Source: Lachnospiraceae bacterium
Lineage (GTDB): Bacteria > Bacillota > Clostridia > Lachnospirales > Lachnospiraceae
NCBI GenBank assembly: GCA_022788065.1
Contig: JALEWG010000173.1
Span: 1 to 51,080 of the forward strand
Length of the DNA stretch: 51,080 bases
Reading direction: 5' to 3'
Below the pieces are notes generated by a model. That model was not told the origin of the DNA and searched no databases. It saw nothing but the letters and a program-made list of their open reading frames with translations. Position 1 is the first letter of the stretch, and the number at the start of each line of letters is the position of its first letter. Of this stretch, positions 1 to 9,171 are shown in pieces. The position numbers were made by a program, and so were the translations under genes.

Positions 1-37
1 TGTTCTGATGCGGAAGATGGAGGGGAGAGCTCTGTGA
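1..37 (+). CDS. 3' end of an upstream gene (partial)
   Basis: Frame 2 is open from the window edge and ends at TGA 35-37, reading VLMRKMEGRAL then stop. The stop overlaps the GTG start of the next gene as GTGA, the usual sign of translational coupling in an operon. Only about 11 codons are visible, so no function can be given; because the next gene is a prepilin, a pilus-assembly or other prepilin gene is a reasonable guess. Frame 1 is open through this stretch but runs into the pilin region without a start. Confidence 0.4.
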   Translation, partial: VLMRKMEGRAL

Positions 38-474
38 TTCAAAGAATAAAGAAAAACAAAGGTTTTACTCTTGCGGAAATGCTGATCGCGCTGGCGATTC
101 TGGCGGTCATCTCGGCTGCAGCGGTGACTTCCTGCCTGGGATATGCAGAAAAGGTAAGGAAAGCAAAAGTATACCAGACGGCGTCGCAGGTCAAAGACGC
201 GTTAATGGTATGTGAGGCAGAATACCGCGCAAAGGGCGAACTTGATGCATCTGTGTTCTGGAGTGACGCGTTCTTAAAACAGCCAAACCATCCGGACAGC
301 ATCCTGTATCCTTATGTCGGCGATATCACAGAGGACTGTACAGGTTATACACTGAAGATGAAAAAGGAACCGGATGGTACATACAGAATTTACGGCTTTA
401 TCTATGAGACAGACCGGTACAAGGTAAAATGGGTTCGTGATGGTGAGATAACGGTCACAAAAAAACAGAACTGA
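34..474 (+). CDS. Type IV prepilin / pseudopilin with N-terminal methylation motif
   Basis: A 146-residue protein with a short basic leader ending in KNKG, followed by FTLAEMLIALAILAVISAAA. This is the class-III signal cleaved by prepilin peptidase between Gly10 and Phe11, with the expected Glu at +5 and a hydrophobic helix to about residue 33. The C-terminal ~110 residues form a small soluble head that I cannot assign to a named pilin class; it could be a major or minor pilin or a type II secretion pseudopilin. The start is GTG at 34, with a purine-rich RBS (GGAGGGGAG) at 19-27, and it overlaps the upstream stop. It is the last gene of its operon: the next gene is convergent, three bases away. 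Confidence 0.85.
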   Translation: MIQRIKKNKGFTLAEMLIALAILAVISAAAVTSCLGYAEKVRKAKVYQTASQVKDALMVCEAEYRAKGELDASVFWSDAFLKQPNHPDSILYPYVGDITEDCTGYTLKMKKEPDGTYRIYGFIYETDRYKVKWVRDGEITVTKKQN

Positions 475-476
475 GG

Positions 477-1529
477 CTATACAGGCAGCGGTTCCTTTTT
501 CTCAATATATACGAGAAGTTCGCTTAACTCCTCTTCCTTCGAATGTGCGCGGCTCTTGTACCTGCGGTATGGGATCCGGCGCATTTCAAAGGTTTCCGGA
601 TCTCCGTAGGCTTTCATAATGGCCTCGACAGTATCCGGGGGCATGAGCCCGTCGGTACTGTAGCTTAAAACAATATGCCGGAAATGGGCGCTTTCCAGAA
701 GCGAGGCGAAAGCTGCCTCAACTTTGCCTTTCTGACAGAAGTCGGATTTTTCGCTGTCGCCGGACCGCTGGGCGGTAACGCCGTGTACGTCGGGGTAATC
801 ATACCTGGCAGCCGTTTCCAGCACATGATAGTTGGGCAGATACTGGCGCTCGTTGTAGGGCGGATCGATATAGAGAATATCTCCGCTCACTTCCTTTAAG
901 AGCTCCACACCGTCCCGGTTGAAACAGCGGTTGCGCCTGCCGTTGTGACACACATCCAACCGGAACAGTTCATATTTTTTGTAGGAACGGCGGTCCCAGG
1001 TTTTGTGGTAGGCTCCGTATGTACCAGAAATATTGGAGACAAAGGGAATACCCTCAACGATGCAGGCAACCAGATAGTAGTACTCATTGTCCGTGATGCA
1101 GAAGCTGTCTTTCCAGTCCTCCACGGTATTCCGCGCAAAATCGATCCGGAGCGCGTTCTCATCGGTAAGATACATGCGGCCTCCGGACGGAGCGTACGTG
1201 TTCTGGAAAAAACGTTTTTCCCGGGGAAGAAGAGCCTCCATATGCCGGGTCTCCAGATTGTTGAAAAAAGTAATGGGATCGGCAATGCCGGTTCTGGCTT
1301 TCAAAAGCTCAAACGTGGGAACCTCATCATTTTCAATGGTTGCTTTCTGGAGCACGTAGGAAAAATAGAGAAGGTCGTTGGACGTAACCTCATACCACTG
1401 CTTAAAATACCGGGCCACAGCGGTTGTCCCTGAGAAAATATCGCAGAAGGTATCGGAACCGGGCGCTTTTTCATCGATCATCTCTTTGATATGATTCAAT
1501 AATAATACTTTACTGCCAATAAAACGCAT
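477..1529 (-). CDS. D12-class N6-adenine DNA methyltransferase (orphan)
   Basis: About 350 residues with the layout of the D12 (Dam-like) family: an N-terminal MRFIGSK segment, SAM-binding motif I (DIFSGTTAVARYFK), and catalytic motif IV DPPY inside LYIDPPYNERQYLPNY. It should methylate adenine N6 in a specific duplex site. No restriction endonuclease is next to it, so it is either a solitary methyltransferase or part of a split system outside the window. I prefer ATG 1529 over ATG 1538: the AGGAG box would sit one base from the first ATG but ten from the second. The target site cannot be read from the sequence. Confidence 0.85.
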   Translation of the reverse strand: MRFIGSKVLLLNHIKEMIDEKAPGSDTFCDIFSGTTAVARYFKQWYEVTSNDLLYFSYVLQKATIENDEVPTFELLKARTGIADPITFFNNLETRHMEALLPREKRFFQNTYAPSGGRMYLTDENALRIDFARNTVEDWKDSFCITDNEYYYLVACIVEGIPFVSNISGTYGAYHKTWDRRSYKKYELFRLDVCHNGRRNRCFNRDGVELLKEVSGDILYIDPPYNERQYLPNYHVLETAARYDYPDVHGVTAQRSGDSEKSDFCQKGKVEAAFASLLESAHFRHIVLSYSTDGLMPPDTVEAIMKAYGDPETFEMRRIPYRRYKSRAHSKEEELSELLVYIEKKEPLPV

Positions 1530-1568
1530 GAATTGCATTCTCCTTTAAACGCGTTTCGCTACTGCTTT

Positions 1569-1597
1569 ATTTTACACGGTTGTCCCGCTGAAATCAA
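1569..1597 (-). promoter_or_regulatory. Sigma-A-type promoter for the D12 methyltransferase
   Basis: Read on the minus strand: TTGATT (1597-1592), 17-bp spacer, TAAAAT (1574-1569), about 40 bp ahead of the chosen start. The spacing is ideal. Confidence 0.55.
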
Positions 1598-1671
1598 CCG
1601 GGAAAGAAAAAAACAGCAGCAATCCTTTGACATTGGGGGCCGTATAACAGAAGAAAGGAGGGAGAAGAGGA

Positions 1672-2223
1672 ATGATTGAGACAGGAATTGTGTTCGGGAG
1701 ATTTCAGATGCTGCATATGGGGCATATGGAATATCTTCTGGAGGCAAAGAAAATGTGCCGTCATCTGTTGATCGGAGTCAGCAATCCGGATCCGGGCGCG
1801 ATCCGGTACGACAGCGTGTGTCCTCACCGGTCGGCAGACGCTGCGAACCCGCTCACGTTCTATGAACGGCTGACTATGATCGACGGAGCCATGACGGAGA
1901 GCGGAGTGGACCGCAGCGAGTTTACCATCGTGCCGATGCCAATCAACTATCCGGATCGTATCAGGTATTATGTTCCCGGCGACGGGACATTTCTGCTCAC
2001 GATCTACGATGACTGGGGTTGGGAACGGAAAAAAATTATCGAGGACCTGGGGTACCGGACGGAAATTCTCTGGATCCGGACGGATGAGACCAGGATCACT
2101 TCCGGAACCGAGATCCGTGAGAAGATGCTTAGAGGAGAAGACTGGTCCGAGCTGGTTCCGCCATTTGTTTTCCGATACGCAGAGGAACACAGGCTGGCGG
2201 AACGGATCCGAAACCTCGTGTAA
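1672..2223 (+). CDS. NMNAT-like nucleotidyltransferase (cytidylyltransferase fold)
   Basis: A 183-residue single-domain protein of the HxGH nucleotidyltransferase superfamily. The ATP-binding GRFQMLHMGH lies at residues 9-18 and the second signature, TSGTEIREKM, near residue 140. Length and motifs match nicotinamide-mononucleotide adenylyltransferases of the NadM/NadR-N type, which join ATP and NMN into NAD+; a related adenylyl- or cytidylyltransferase substrate is possible. The start ATG has a strong GAAAGGAGGG box upstream. The gene is divergent from the methyltransferase and is followed directly by the promoter of the next gene. Confidence 0.75.
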   Translation: MIETGIVFGRFQMLHMGHMEYLLEAKKMCRHLLIGVSNPDPGAIRYDSVCPHRSADAANPLTFYERLTMIDGAMTESGVDRSEFTIVPMPINYPDRIRYYVPGDGTFLLTIYDDWGWERKKIIEDLGYRTEILWIRTDETRITSGTEIREKMLRGEDWSELVPPFVFRYAEEHRLAERIRNLV

Positions 2224-2240
2224 ATTCGCAAAAAAAATAC

Positions 2241-2269
2241 TTGAACATTTTTGCGGTCCGCTGTATAAT
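2241..2269 (+). promoter_or_regulatory. Sigma-A promoter for the symporter gene
   Basis: TTGAAC (2241-2246), 17-bp spacer and a perfect TATAAT (2264-2269), just after the preceding stop codon. The start codon is 84 bp downstream of the -10 box, leaving a short leader in which I see no known riboswitch. Confidence 0.75.
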
Positions 2270-2352
2270 ATCGAAGATTTAGGCATTTTTCAGGGGGATT
2301 AAGAAAAATTCCGGCAAAAACCATAATTTCAATGATCTATAGGAGGAGAGAC

Positions 2353-3699
2353 ATGGAAAAGCAGAAGACAAAAGGCAATTCACTTGCCAAAAAAATGGGA
2401 ATTTCTCTTGTATGCGGTCTTGTAGCAGGTATCGCCATGATGATGCTGAGAGAGTCCTTAAACGGTTCCGGAAACGAAAGCGTATGGGCAATGATCAACA
2501 GCATCCTGTTCCAGGATATCACTGCAAAGGGAGCGGAGAAGGCGCTCGGTATTTTCTATATTATCGGCCAGCTGTTTATCCGTTCTTTACAGCTTGTAAT
2601 CGTTCCGATGGTATTCACGTCCATCACACTTGCAATCGGCCAGATTTCCGACACGAGAACGCTGGGAAGAATTTCCTTTAAGACGATTGCGGGATTCCTG
2701 ATCTGTTCGTTCTTTGCACTTGTATTTGCATGTGTATGCGGTATCGTGGCATTCAATGCAGGAATCTTCCAGATTCAGGTGGAAGGTCTTGAGGGTGCGG
2801 CAGGTTCCACAGGCTCCAACCCGTTAAACGTGATCCTGAACGTTGTTCCGTCCAACATTACGGCAGTGTTCTCCAGCAACACATCGGTCCTTGCCATCGT
2901 ATTCCTGGCAGTTGCCCTCGGCCTCTGCATGAATGTTCTCGGCGAGGAGAAGACTTCCGTATTGAAGAAGCTGATCCAGGAAGTCAATGACATCGTTGTG
3001 GTATTCCTGAACTATGTGGTTACCAAGTTCGGTCCGGTCGCAATTTTTGTTCTTCTTACAAGAACCTTTGCAACTTACGGTATCAACCATCTGAAACCGG
3101 CAATGGCTTATGTGGCACTCACAACCGTGCTTCTTCTGCTGTTCCTCTTTGTGGGATATCCGCTGTTCGTGGCAGCATTTGCGAAGGTAAATCCGGTGAA
3201 GTTTGCGAAGAAGATCACAAAGGTTGCAATCTTCGGATTCTCCACTTCCTCCAGTGCGGCGACACTTCCGTTAAACGTAAAGACCACAACCGAAGAGCTT
3301 GGTGTTGACGATAAGATCGCTTCTTTCGTTCTTCCGCTTGGTATGACCATCAACATGAACGGTACCGCGATCATGCAGGTGGTTGCAACTCTGTTTATCG
3401 CAGGATGTGCGGGATACAATGTAACTCTGTTCCAGCTGATCGTAATCGCTCTGCTTGCCCTGATCGCATCTGCTGGAACTCCGGCTGCACCGGGCGCGGG
3501 CGCAATCATTCTGTTTACGATCCTGTCCGGTATGGGTTATGTCAATGACGGTGCGCTTCTGGCATACAGCCTGATCCTTGCAATCAACCGTCCGATCGAG
3601 ATGCTCGTAACCTCCCTGAATGTTGTGGGTGACTCCGCATGCAGCATCTACGTTGCCAAGTCCGAGGGAATGTTAGACGAGACAAAATACAACGCGTAA
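2353..3699 (+). CDS. Dicarboxylate/amino acid:cation symporter (DAACS family)
   Basis: A 448-residue polytopic membrane protein of the GltP/DctA/SstT type, using Na+ or H+ to import dicarboxylates or amino acids such as glutamate, aspartate or serine. Diagnostic motifs are the serine-rich re-entrant loop STSSSAATLPLN, the MNMNGTAIM stretch corresponding to the family's NMDGT ion site, and the last transmembrane block with NVVGDSACSIYVAK. The Asp of NMDGT is Asn here, which may affect cation coupling. I place the start at ATG 2353, 7 bases after AGGAGGAG; an in-frame ATG at 2332 lies upstream of that RBS. Substrate is not determinable. Confidence 0.88.
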   Translation: MEKQKTKGNSLAKKMGISLVCGLVAGIAMMMLRESLNGSGNESVWAMINSILFQDITAKGAEKALGIFYIIGQLFIRSLQLVIVPMVFTSITLAIGQISDTRTLGRISFKTIAGFLICSFFALVFACVCGIVAFNAGIFQIQVEGLEGAAGSTGSNPLNVILNVVPSNITAVFSSNTSVLAIVFLAVALGLCMNVLGEEKTSVLKKLIQEVNDIVVVFLNYVVTKFGPVAIFVLLTRTFATYGINHLKPAMAYVALTTVLLLLFLFVGYPLFVAAFAKVNPVKFAKKITKVAIFGFSTSSSAATLPLNVKTTTEELGVDDKIASFVLPLGMTINMNGTAIMQVVATLFIAGCAGYNVTLFQLIVIALLALIASAGTPAAPGAGAIILFTILSGMGYVNDGALLAYSLILAINRPIEMLVTSLNVVGDSACSIYVAKSEGMLDETKYNA

Positions 3700-3746
3700 G
3701 ACAAAATCTGTGCGCGGCACAAAAGCGAATAATTCAGAACGGCCGG

Positions 3747-3794
3747 AGGCCGGAGACCATGTCATGGGAATGCATGGTTTCCGGCCTCTTTTGA
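3747..3794 (+). terminator. Rho-independent terminator after the symporter
   Basis: Fifteen-bp inverted repeat (3747-3761 with 3773-3787, one G-T wobble) followed by CTTTT. The minus strand lacks a T tract, so it serves the plus-strand gene. Confidence 0.85.
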
Positions 3795-3801
3795 TAACAG
3801 C

Positions 3802-4683
3802 TTATGCCCAAAAGACATCCAGATCATGTCCATTGACCACGTGTCCCGCATATCCGGCGCTCCGGATCTCCTGCAGGATCTTTGCTTCTCTGCGCGCCAT
3901 TTCCGCCGCCAGATTTTTTGTGTTGTCCTGAATATTCATATGGTAGATCCGGTGATAGGTTACCAGGAGCCTGGGAGCGGCTTTTGCGGCGATACGGGCC
4001 AGGTCCGTGCTCAGAGTATGGACTTCCCTGTGATATTTCTGCCATTTGGGCTCCCGCGAGGAGAGTCCTCCCGCGTATTCTGCCTCGTGAAGAAGAATGT
4101 CGCAGCCTGCGGCTTTTTCCGCCACCAGATCCAGAGGAGCCGTGTCACCGCTGATGACAATGGTCTTATCTTCCGTGGTGAATTTATAGCCGTAGCTTTC
4201 CAGTGTTCCGTGGCTGACCGTGAACGCCTCGACGGTGACCCGGTCATCTTTGTAGATGATGCCGGGAGTGATCTCAGAGACTTCGGTCAGGTAACCGACC
4301 TCGTTGGCTTTCTCAAAGCCGTGGATGCGGAAATCAATGTCCACAGAATAGGCGGCGCGGATATGTTCTGTCATCGCAGCCAGTCCTTTCGGGCCGAAGA
4401 CCTTCAATGGTTCAGAGCGTTCCAGAACCCAGGGAGTAAAGATCAGATCCGGGTAACCGGTGGTGTGGTCCGTGTGAAGGTGGGTACAGAATGCGGTTGT
4501 GAGAAGATCCGGCCGCAGTGCGTCGATCCCCATATGGTATGCTTTGGCGGCCTGCCTTACGATGCCGGCGCCAAAGTCCACCAGATAGGCGCGATCTCCG
4601 ACGACGACCGCAGACGCAGGACCGCTTGCGTTGGGGCAGGCGTTCGGCGTGCCGGTGCCCAGCAGTACAAGTTTTGTTTCCAT
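3802..4683 (-). CDS. MBL-fold metallo-hydrolase (RNase Z-like architecture)
   Basis: A 293-residue metallo-beta-lactamase-fold hydrolase. The zinc site THLHTDH (His68, His70, Asp72, His73) is intact; further ligands are seen in VSHGT, ISGDT and the late VTYHR. The layout resembles the RNase Z/arylsulfatase-like branch of the family, but a function in tRNA 3' processing cannot be claimed without the family's exosite. I chose ATG 4683 because GGAGG lies 8 bases before it; ATG 4704 is upstream of that RBS. Single gene, convergent with the symporter. Confidence 0.8.
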   Translation of the reverse strand: METKLVLLGTGTPNACPNASGPASAVVVGDRAYLVDFGAGIVRQAAKAYHMGIDALRPDLLTTAFCTHLHTDHTTGYPDLIFTPWVLERSEPLKVFGPKGLAAMTEHIRAAYSVDIDFRIHGFEKANEVGYLTEVSEITPGIIYKDDRVTVEAFTVSHGTLESYGYKFTTEDKTIVISGDTAPLDLVAEKAAGCDILLHEAEYAGGLSSREPKWQKYHREVHTLSTDLARIAAKAAPRLLVTYHRIYHMNIQDNTKNLAAEMARREAKILQEIRSAGYAGHVVNGHDLDVFWA

Positions 4684-4818
4684 GAGAGATTCCTCCGTTT
4701 TCATACTTCTTTCATTATAGAGGATTGCGGCCGGACAGGCAAGGGAAAGAACGGCTGACGGAGGGAACCCTCTTTCGGGAATTTACAGAGAATACAGATT
4801 GTGTTTACCTGTTCCTGC

Positions 4819-4847
4819 TTGACTTTGCCCTCGGGTTTGTGTAATGT
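4819..4847 (+). promoter_or_regulatory. Possible promoter for the HD-domain gene
   Basis: TTGACT (4819-4824), 17-bp spacer, TAATGT (4842-4847). The -10 box is weak. It lies about 50 bp upstream of the TTG start, which agrees with the shorter gene model. Confidence 0.4.
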
Positions 4848-4893
4848 TAGGCTTGTACAGGAGAAAAAGAGAGAAAAGAAGAGGAGCAACAAT

Positions 4894-5550
4894 TTGACGT
4901 ATAAGGAAATAAGAAAGAACAGCGAGGTTCTCGCGTATTTAAAAAAAGGAAATGACAATCTGGGTACCATGGGATTTACGGACCATTCGGAAGCACACTG
5001 CGCGGTCGTTGCGGAGCGGGCGGCCCAGATCCTTTTGAAATTCGGGTACCCGGATCACGATGTGGAGATCGTAAAAATCGCGGGATTCATGCATGATATG
5101 GGAAATGCCATCAACCGTCATCGCCATGCGGAGTACGGCGCGCTTCTGGCGGATCACATTCTGGCGAAGACTGATCTGCCTCTGGAGGACCGGGTGACGA
5201 TCGTGTCGGCCATCGGAAACCACGACGAGTCCACGGGCGGAGCCGTCGACGCGGTCTCTGCGGCGCTTATCATTGCGGATAAGACCGACGTGCGGAGAAA
5301 TCGTGTGCGGGAAAAGGAAATGTCGGCGTTTGACATCCATGACCGGGTAAACTATGCGGTTACGGCGGCGAAGTTAAAGATTAATCCGGAAAAGAAGATC
5401 GTCACTCTGAATCTGCAGATCGACGAGAGCATCTGCTCCATGCTGGAGTATTTTGAGATCTTTCTGGAGCGCATGCTCATGTGCCGGAGAGCGGCGGAAA
5501 TGCTGGGAGCCAGGTTCAAACTGACTGCGAACGGAAGCAAGATCGTATAA
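4894..5550 (+). CDS. HD-domain phosphohydrolase
   Basis: A 218-residue protein with an HD metal site: DHSEAH near residue 30-35, FMHDMGN with His67-Asp68, and IADKTD near residue 130. HD proteins hydrolyse phosphoester bonds, often of nucleotides; the substrate here is unknown. The open frame extends upstream to an ATG at 4801, but GAGGAG at 4881-4886 sits 7 bases before TTG 4894, and the likely promoter falls inside the extension, so the TTG start is preferred. A C-terminal extension of about 60 residues follows the HD core. Confidence 0.75.
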   Translation: MTYKEIRKNSEVLAYLKKGNDNLGTMGFTDHSEAHCAVVAERAAQILLKFGYPDHDVEIVKIAGFMHDMGNAINRHRHAEYGALLADHILAKTDLPLEDRVTIVSAIGNHDESTGGAVDAVSAALIIADKTDVRRNRVREKEMSAFDIHDRVNYAVTAAKLKINPEKKIVTLNLQIDESICSMLEYFEIFLERMLMCRRAAEMLGARFKLTANGSKIV

Positions 5551-5636
5551 TATGCGCATTTGTCCGTACCACACGGAAAGGGATGGATTTTTTTGTACAT
5601 TTTATTAAAATTTGCACGGATTTTTCAGGATAGATA

Positions 5637-5665
5637 TTGCAAATACACAATAAATGTGGTAAAAT
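5637..5665 (+). promoter_or_regulatory. Promoter for tdh-kbl
   Basis: TTGCAA (5637-5642), 17-bp spacer, TAAAAT (5660-5665), 54 bp before the tdh start. No T-box or other leader structure fits in the space. Confidence 0.65.
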
Positions 5666-5719
5666 GTCCTTGTAACACGAACACAAAATGAACCAGTGTA
5701 TTTGGTGGAGGGACATTGT

Positions 5720-6763
5720 ATGCGAATGATGGACGCGATTGTTAAACCGACGAAGGCTCCGGGGTTAGAGCTGCGTCAGGTACCGGTACCGGTTCCGGGC
5801 CCGGGAGAGGTATTGATCAAAATTCACAAAACAGCAATTTGTGGAACAGATGTACATATTTATGACTGGAATGACTGGTCGAAAGAGCATATTAAAAATA
5901 CGCCGATGGTAATCGGACATGAGTACGTCGGTGAGATTGCGGAACTGGGCGCCGGTGTTACCGGACTGGAGATCGGTCAGCGTGTATCCGGCGAAGGCCA
6001 TATTACATGCGGACACTGCCGCAACTGCCACAACGGAAATATCCAGTGGTGTAAGGATACACAGAGTGTCGGCGTTGACCGGGACGGAGCATTTGCCGAG
6101 TATGTATGCATTCCGGCTACCAATGTGATCCGGATCGACCCGAGCCTCGATGAGGATGTGGTTGCCATGTTCGATGCAGTCGGCAACGCAACACACACAG
6201 CGCTTATGTTCAATCTGGTCGGCGAGGATGTTCTTATTACAGGAGCAGGCCCGATCGGTATTATTGCGGTTGCAATCTGCAAATATGCGGGAGCACGCCG
6301 TGTTATTATCACTGACATCCAGGATGCCCGTCTGGAACTGGCTATGAAGATGGGCGCCGACGCCGCTGTGAACACAGCAAAAGAAGATCTGATGACCGTG
6401 ATGCATTCACAGGGGCTTGTTGAGGGCTTCGATGTGGGCCTTGAGATGTCCGGAAGCGGCGCAGCACTGAATCAGATGATGAGCGTTATGAGAAACGGAG
6501 GCAAGATCAGCCTGCTTGGTCTCGGAAATGCTCCGATTAAGATGGATATGAACCTTGTGATCTGCAAAGGTCTGACCTTACAGGGAATTTACGGACGGAA
6601 ACTGGACAACTGGCATCAGATGGCTTATATGGTACAGGGAGGTCTGGACCTGAAGCCGGCGATCACCCACAGATTCCACTATACAGAATTCGAAAAAGGA
6701 TTTGAGGCGATGCACAGCGGAAAATCCGGTAAAGTTATCTTAGACTGGACAACCAAAAAATAG
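5720..6763 (+). CDS. tdh: L-threonine 3-dehydrogenase
   Basis: A 347-residue zinc-dependent medium-chain dehydrogenase that oxidises L-threonine to 2-amino-3-ketobutyrate with NAD+. Catalytic zinc residues are Cys41 and His67-Glu68 (in GHEYVG); the structural zinc lobe has Cys97, Cys100, Cys103 and Cys111. The dinucleotide-binding loop is GAGPIG. The stretch [16 protein letters not shown] is characteristic of Tdh among alcohol dehydrogenases. GGTGGAGGG precedes ATG 5720 by 7 bases; the in-frame ATG at 5696 lies upstream of that RBS. kbl follows after 11 bases, so the two form an operon for threonine-to-glycine conversion. Confidence 0.93.
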   Translation: MRMMDAIVKPTKAPGLELRQVPVPVPGPGEVLIKIHKTAICGTDVHIYDWNDWSKEHIKNTPMVIGHEYVGEIAELGAGVTGLEIGQRVSGEGHITCGHCRNCHNGNIQWCKDTQSVGVDRDGAFAEYVCIPATNVIRIDPSLDEDVVAMFDAVGNATHTALMFNLVGEDVLITGAGPIGIIAVAICKYAGARRVIITDIQDARLELAMKMGADAAVNTAKEDLMTVMHSQGLVEGFDVGLEMSGSGAALNQMMSVMRNGGKISLLGLGNAPIKMDMNLVICKGLTLQGIYGRKLDNWHQMAYMVQGGLDLKPAITHRFHYTEFEKGFEAMHSGKSGKVILDWTTKK

Positions 6764-6774
6764 GAGGAAGAATG

Positions 6775-7962
6775 ATGAAAACAGCATTTGAATCCTACCG
6801 CGCGGAGTTGGAAGAGATCCGCGAGGCAGGTACCTATAAGAGCGAGCGTATTATTACAACTCCGCAGCGTTCCCGCATTGACACGACTGCAGCAAGCGGC
6901 GTAGTCAATATGTGTGCAAACAACTACCTTGGCCTTTCCAATAACCCGCGTCTGATCGCGGCTGCAAAGGCAAGCTATGACAAGTGGGGCTTCGGCCTTT
7001 CTTCCGTGCGTTTCATCTGCGGAACCCAGCAGATCCATAAAGAGCTGGAGCAGAGAATTGCCAACTTTGTCGGAATGGAAGATGCGATCCTGTATTCCTC
7101 CTGCTTCGATGCAAACGGCGGATTATTCGAGGTTCTTCTGAACGCGGATGACGCGATCATTTCTGATGAGTTAAACCACGCTTCCATTATCGACGGCGTG
7201 AGATTATGTAAGGCAAAAAGATACCGCTACCACAACAATGACATGGATGACCTCCGCAAACAGCTGGAGGATGCGCGCGCAGCAGGCTGCAGGCGCATCA
7301 TGATCGCCACCGACGGCGTATTCTCCATGGACGGTTATATCGCAAACCTGAAAGGAATCTGCGATCTGGCTGATGAGTATGACGCTCTTGTTATGGTGGA
7401 TGACAGCCATGCAGTCGGCTTCATGGGTGAGCACGGACGCGGAACCGCAGAGTACTGCGGCGTTATGGGCCGTGTTGATATTATCACCGGCACCTTCGGC
7501 AAGGCAATGGGTGGAGCTTCCGGCGGATACACCGCATCCAAAAAGGAAGTAGTAGATCTCCTTCGTCAGCGCAGCCGTCCGTACCTGTTCTCCAACACAC
7601 TGGCTCCGGCAATCTGCGCAGCGACCATTGAGACCATCAATATGCTCGAGGAGTCCACAGCGCTCCGTGACAAAGTTCATGAGAATGCTGCTTACTTCCG
7701 TGCCGAGATGGAAAAGGTTGGATTTGATCTTCTTCCGGGCGAGCATCCGATCGTTCCGGTTATGCTCTATGATCCGAAGGTTGCAAACGAATTTGCCCGC
7801 CGTATGCTGGATAAGGGCGTGTATGTGGTTGGATTCTGCTATCCGGTAGTTCCGAAGGGCCGTGACCGTGTACGGACTCAGATCTCCGCAGGTCATACGA
7901 AAGAGGATCTGGATTTCGCAGTGAAGTGCTTCGCTGAAGTAAAAGCTGAAATGGGAATCTAA
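6775..7962 (+). CDS. kbl: Glycine C-acetyltransferase (2-amino-3-ketobutyrate CoA ligase)
   Basis: A 395-residue alpha-oxoamine synthase family PLP enzyme that splits 2-amino-3-ketobutyrate with CoA into glycine and acetyl-CoA, completing the pathway begun by tdh. The PLP lysine is Lys243 in [25 protein letters not shown] supplies the cofactor Asp and His. Length is normal for Kbl. Two ATGs (6772 and 6775) follow AGGAGG; spacing (4 versus 7 bases) favours 6775. A terminator follows. With tdh it lets the cell use threonine as a glycine and acetyl-CoA source. Confidence 0.93.
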   Translation: MKTAFESYRAELEEIREAGTYKSERIITTPQRSRIDTTAASGVVNMCANNYLGLSNNPRLIAAAKASYDKWGFGLSSVRFICGTQQIHKELEQRIANFVGMEDAILYSSCFDANGGLFEVLLNADDAIISDELNHASIIDGVRLCKAKRYRYHNNDMDDLRKQLEDARAAGCRRIMIATDGVFSMDGYIANLKGICDLADEYDALVMVDDSHAVGFMGEHGRGTAEYCGVMGRVDIITGTFGKAMGGASGGYTASKKEVVDLLRQRSRPYLFSNTLAPAICAATIETINMLEESTALRDKVHENAAYFRAEMEKVGFDLLPGEHPIVPVMLYDPKVANEFARRMLDKGVYVVGFCYPVVPKGRDRVRTQISAGHTKEDLDFAVKCFAEVKAEMGI

Positions 7963-7977
7963 AATAATAAAATATTC

Positions 7978-8019
7978 AGCCATGGTCCAAAGCCATCACT
8001 TCTGGACCATGGCTTTTTT
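7978..8019 (+). terminator. Rho-independent terminator after kbl
   Basis: Perfect 12-bp inverted repeat (7978-7989 with 8003-8014) followed by six T. Very strong. Confidence 0.92.
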
Positions 8020-8068
8020 GCAAAGCGCACGAACATCAGACAGGCACCGCCTGCGAAAAGAATAAAAT

Positions 8069-9028
8069 ATGAAAATCTACTTTGCGCCCATGGAGGGCAT
8101 TACGACATATATATATCGGAATCTGCACCGCAGGCTGTATTCCGGGGTGGAAAAATACTTTGCGCCGTTCATATCACCGGGACCGGATCAGGGACTCAGC
8201 GTCAAAGAGGTCCGGGATGTGCTGCCGGAAAACAACGAAGGAACGCCGTTAATTCCCCAGCTGATGACGAACCGGTCAGGAGATTTCATCGAGGCATGCC
8301 GCGTCATGAGCGGGATGGGATACCGGGAGATCAATCTGAATCTGGGCTGTCCGTCCGGGACTGTGGTATCCAAGAGAAAAGGCTCCGGATTTCTGGCGTA
8401 TCCGGAGGAGCTGGACCGATTTTTTGATGAGGTGTTTTCGGATTCGTTTATTGGAAACGGGGAAGTAGAGATCTCTGTGAAGACGAGGACAGGGAAAGAG
8501 AGCCATGAAGAATGGCCGCGTCTCATGGAAATCTATAACCGGTATCCGTTTAAAGAGCTGATCATCCATCCGCGCGTCAGAAATGATTATTATAAAAACA
8601 CACCGAATCTGGATGTGTTTGAGGAAGCGGTAAAAAACAGCGTCAATCCCGTTGTGTTCAACGGGGATCTTTTTCGCATCCCGGAATTCCTCCGCTTTGC
8701 GGAGCGTTTCCCGGGTGCGGAGGCTGTCATGATCGGCCGCGGACTGATCCGGAATCCGGAGCTGGCGGAGCGGATCCTGAGTCTTTCCCGGACGGAGAAA
8801 GCGGAAGCCGACGGTTTTGACCTTGCCCGGTTCCGGGAGTTTCATGATCTGCTGCTATCCGAATACCGGGAAAGGATGTCCGGGGAGATTCCGGTCCTTT
8901 ATAAGATGAAGGAACTCTGGTTTTACATGATGTCCATGTTCCCGGACAGCGGCAAGATCGAAAAAAAGATTAAAAAATCAAAACGCCTGGCAGAATATCG
9001 GGCGGCGGTGGATGAACTGTTTCAATAG
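8069..9028 (+). CDS. tRNA-dihydrouridine synthase family protein
   Basis: A 319-residue flavin TIM-barrel enzyme of the Dus family (COG0042), reducing specific uridines in the tRNA D-loop. The N-terminal IYFAPMEGIT is the FMN-binding start of the barrel; NLGCPSGTVVSKRKGSGFL holds the catalytic Cys and binding loop; VKTRTG and GRGLIRNPEL are further FMN-phosphate signatures. The C-terminal helical region is present. Which uridine position is modified is not clear. The RBS is weak (only AAAAG ahead of the ATG). It stands alone between two terminator-separated units. Confidence 0.85.
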   Translation: MKIYFAPMEGITTYIYRNLHRRLYSGVEKYFAPFISPGPDQGLSVKEVRDVLPENNEGTPLIPQLMTNRSGDFIEACRVMSGMGYREINLNLGCPSGTVVSKRKGSGFLAYPEELDRFFDEVFSDSFIGNGEVEISVKTRTGKESHEEWPRLMEIYNRYPFKELIIHPRVRNDYYKNTPNLDVFEEAVKNSVNPVVFNGDLFRIPEFLRFAERFPGAEAVMIGRGLIRNPELAERILSLSRTEKAEADGFDLARFREFHDLLLSEYRERMSGEIPVLYKMKELWFYMMSMFPDSGKIEKKIKKSKRLAEYRAAVDELFQ

Positions 9029-9171
9029 GACAGTTGAGGAAACAGGCAGATTTACTGTGGAATTTCCGTGTGTGGGACCATGCATGATCACGCAGAAGAT
9101 CAACAAATAGCGGTTGTAAAAACGACACGGACAGCATATATTCCTGTGAGAATCAAGTGCCGGAGGCAGCG

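Noticed and set aside
3826..4758. 310-codon plus-strand ORF opposite the MBL-fold gene
   Set aside because: Antisense to a gene with clear zinc motifs; no RBS and a product with no family features.
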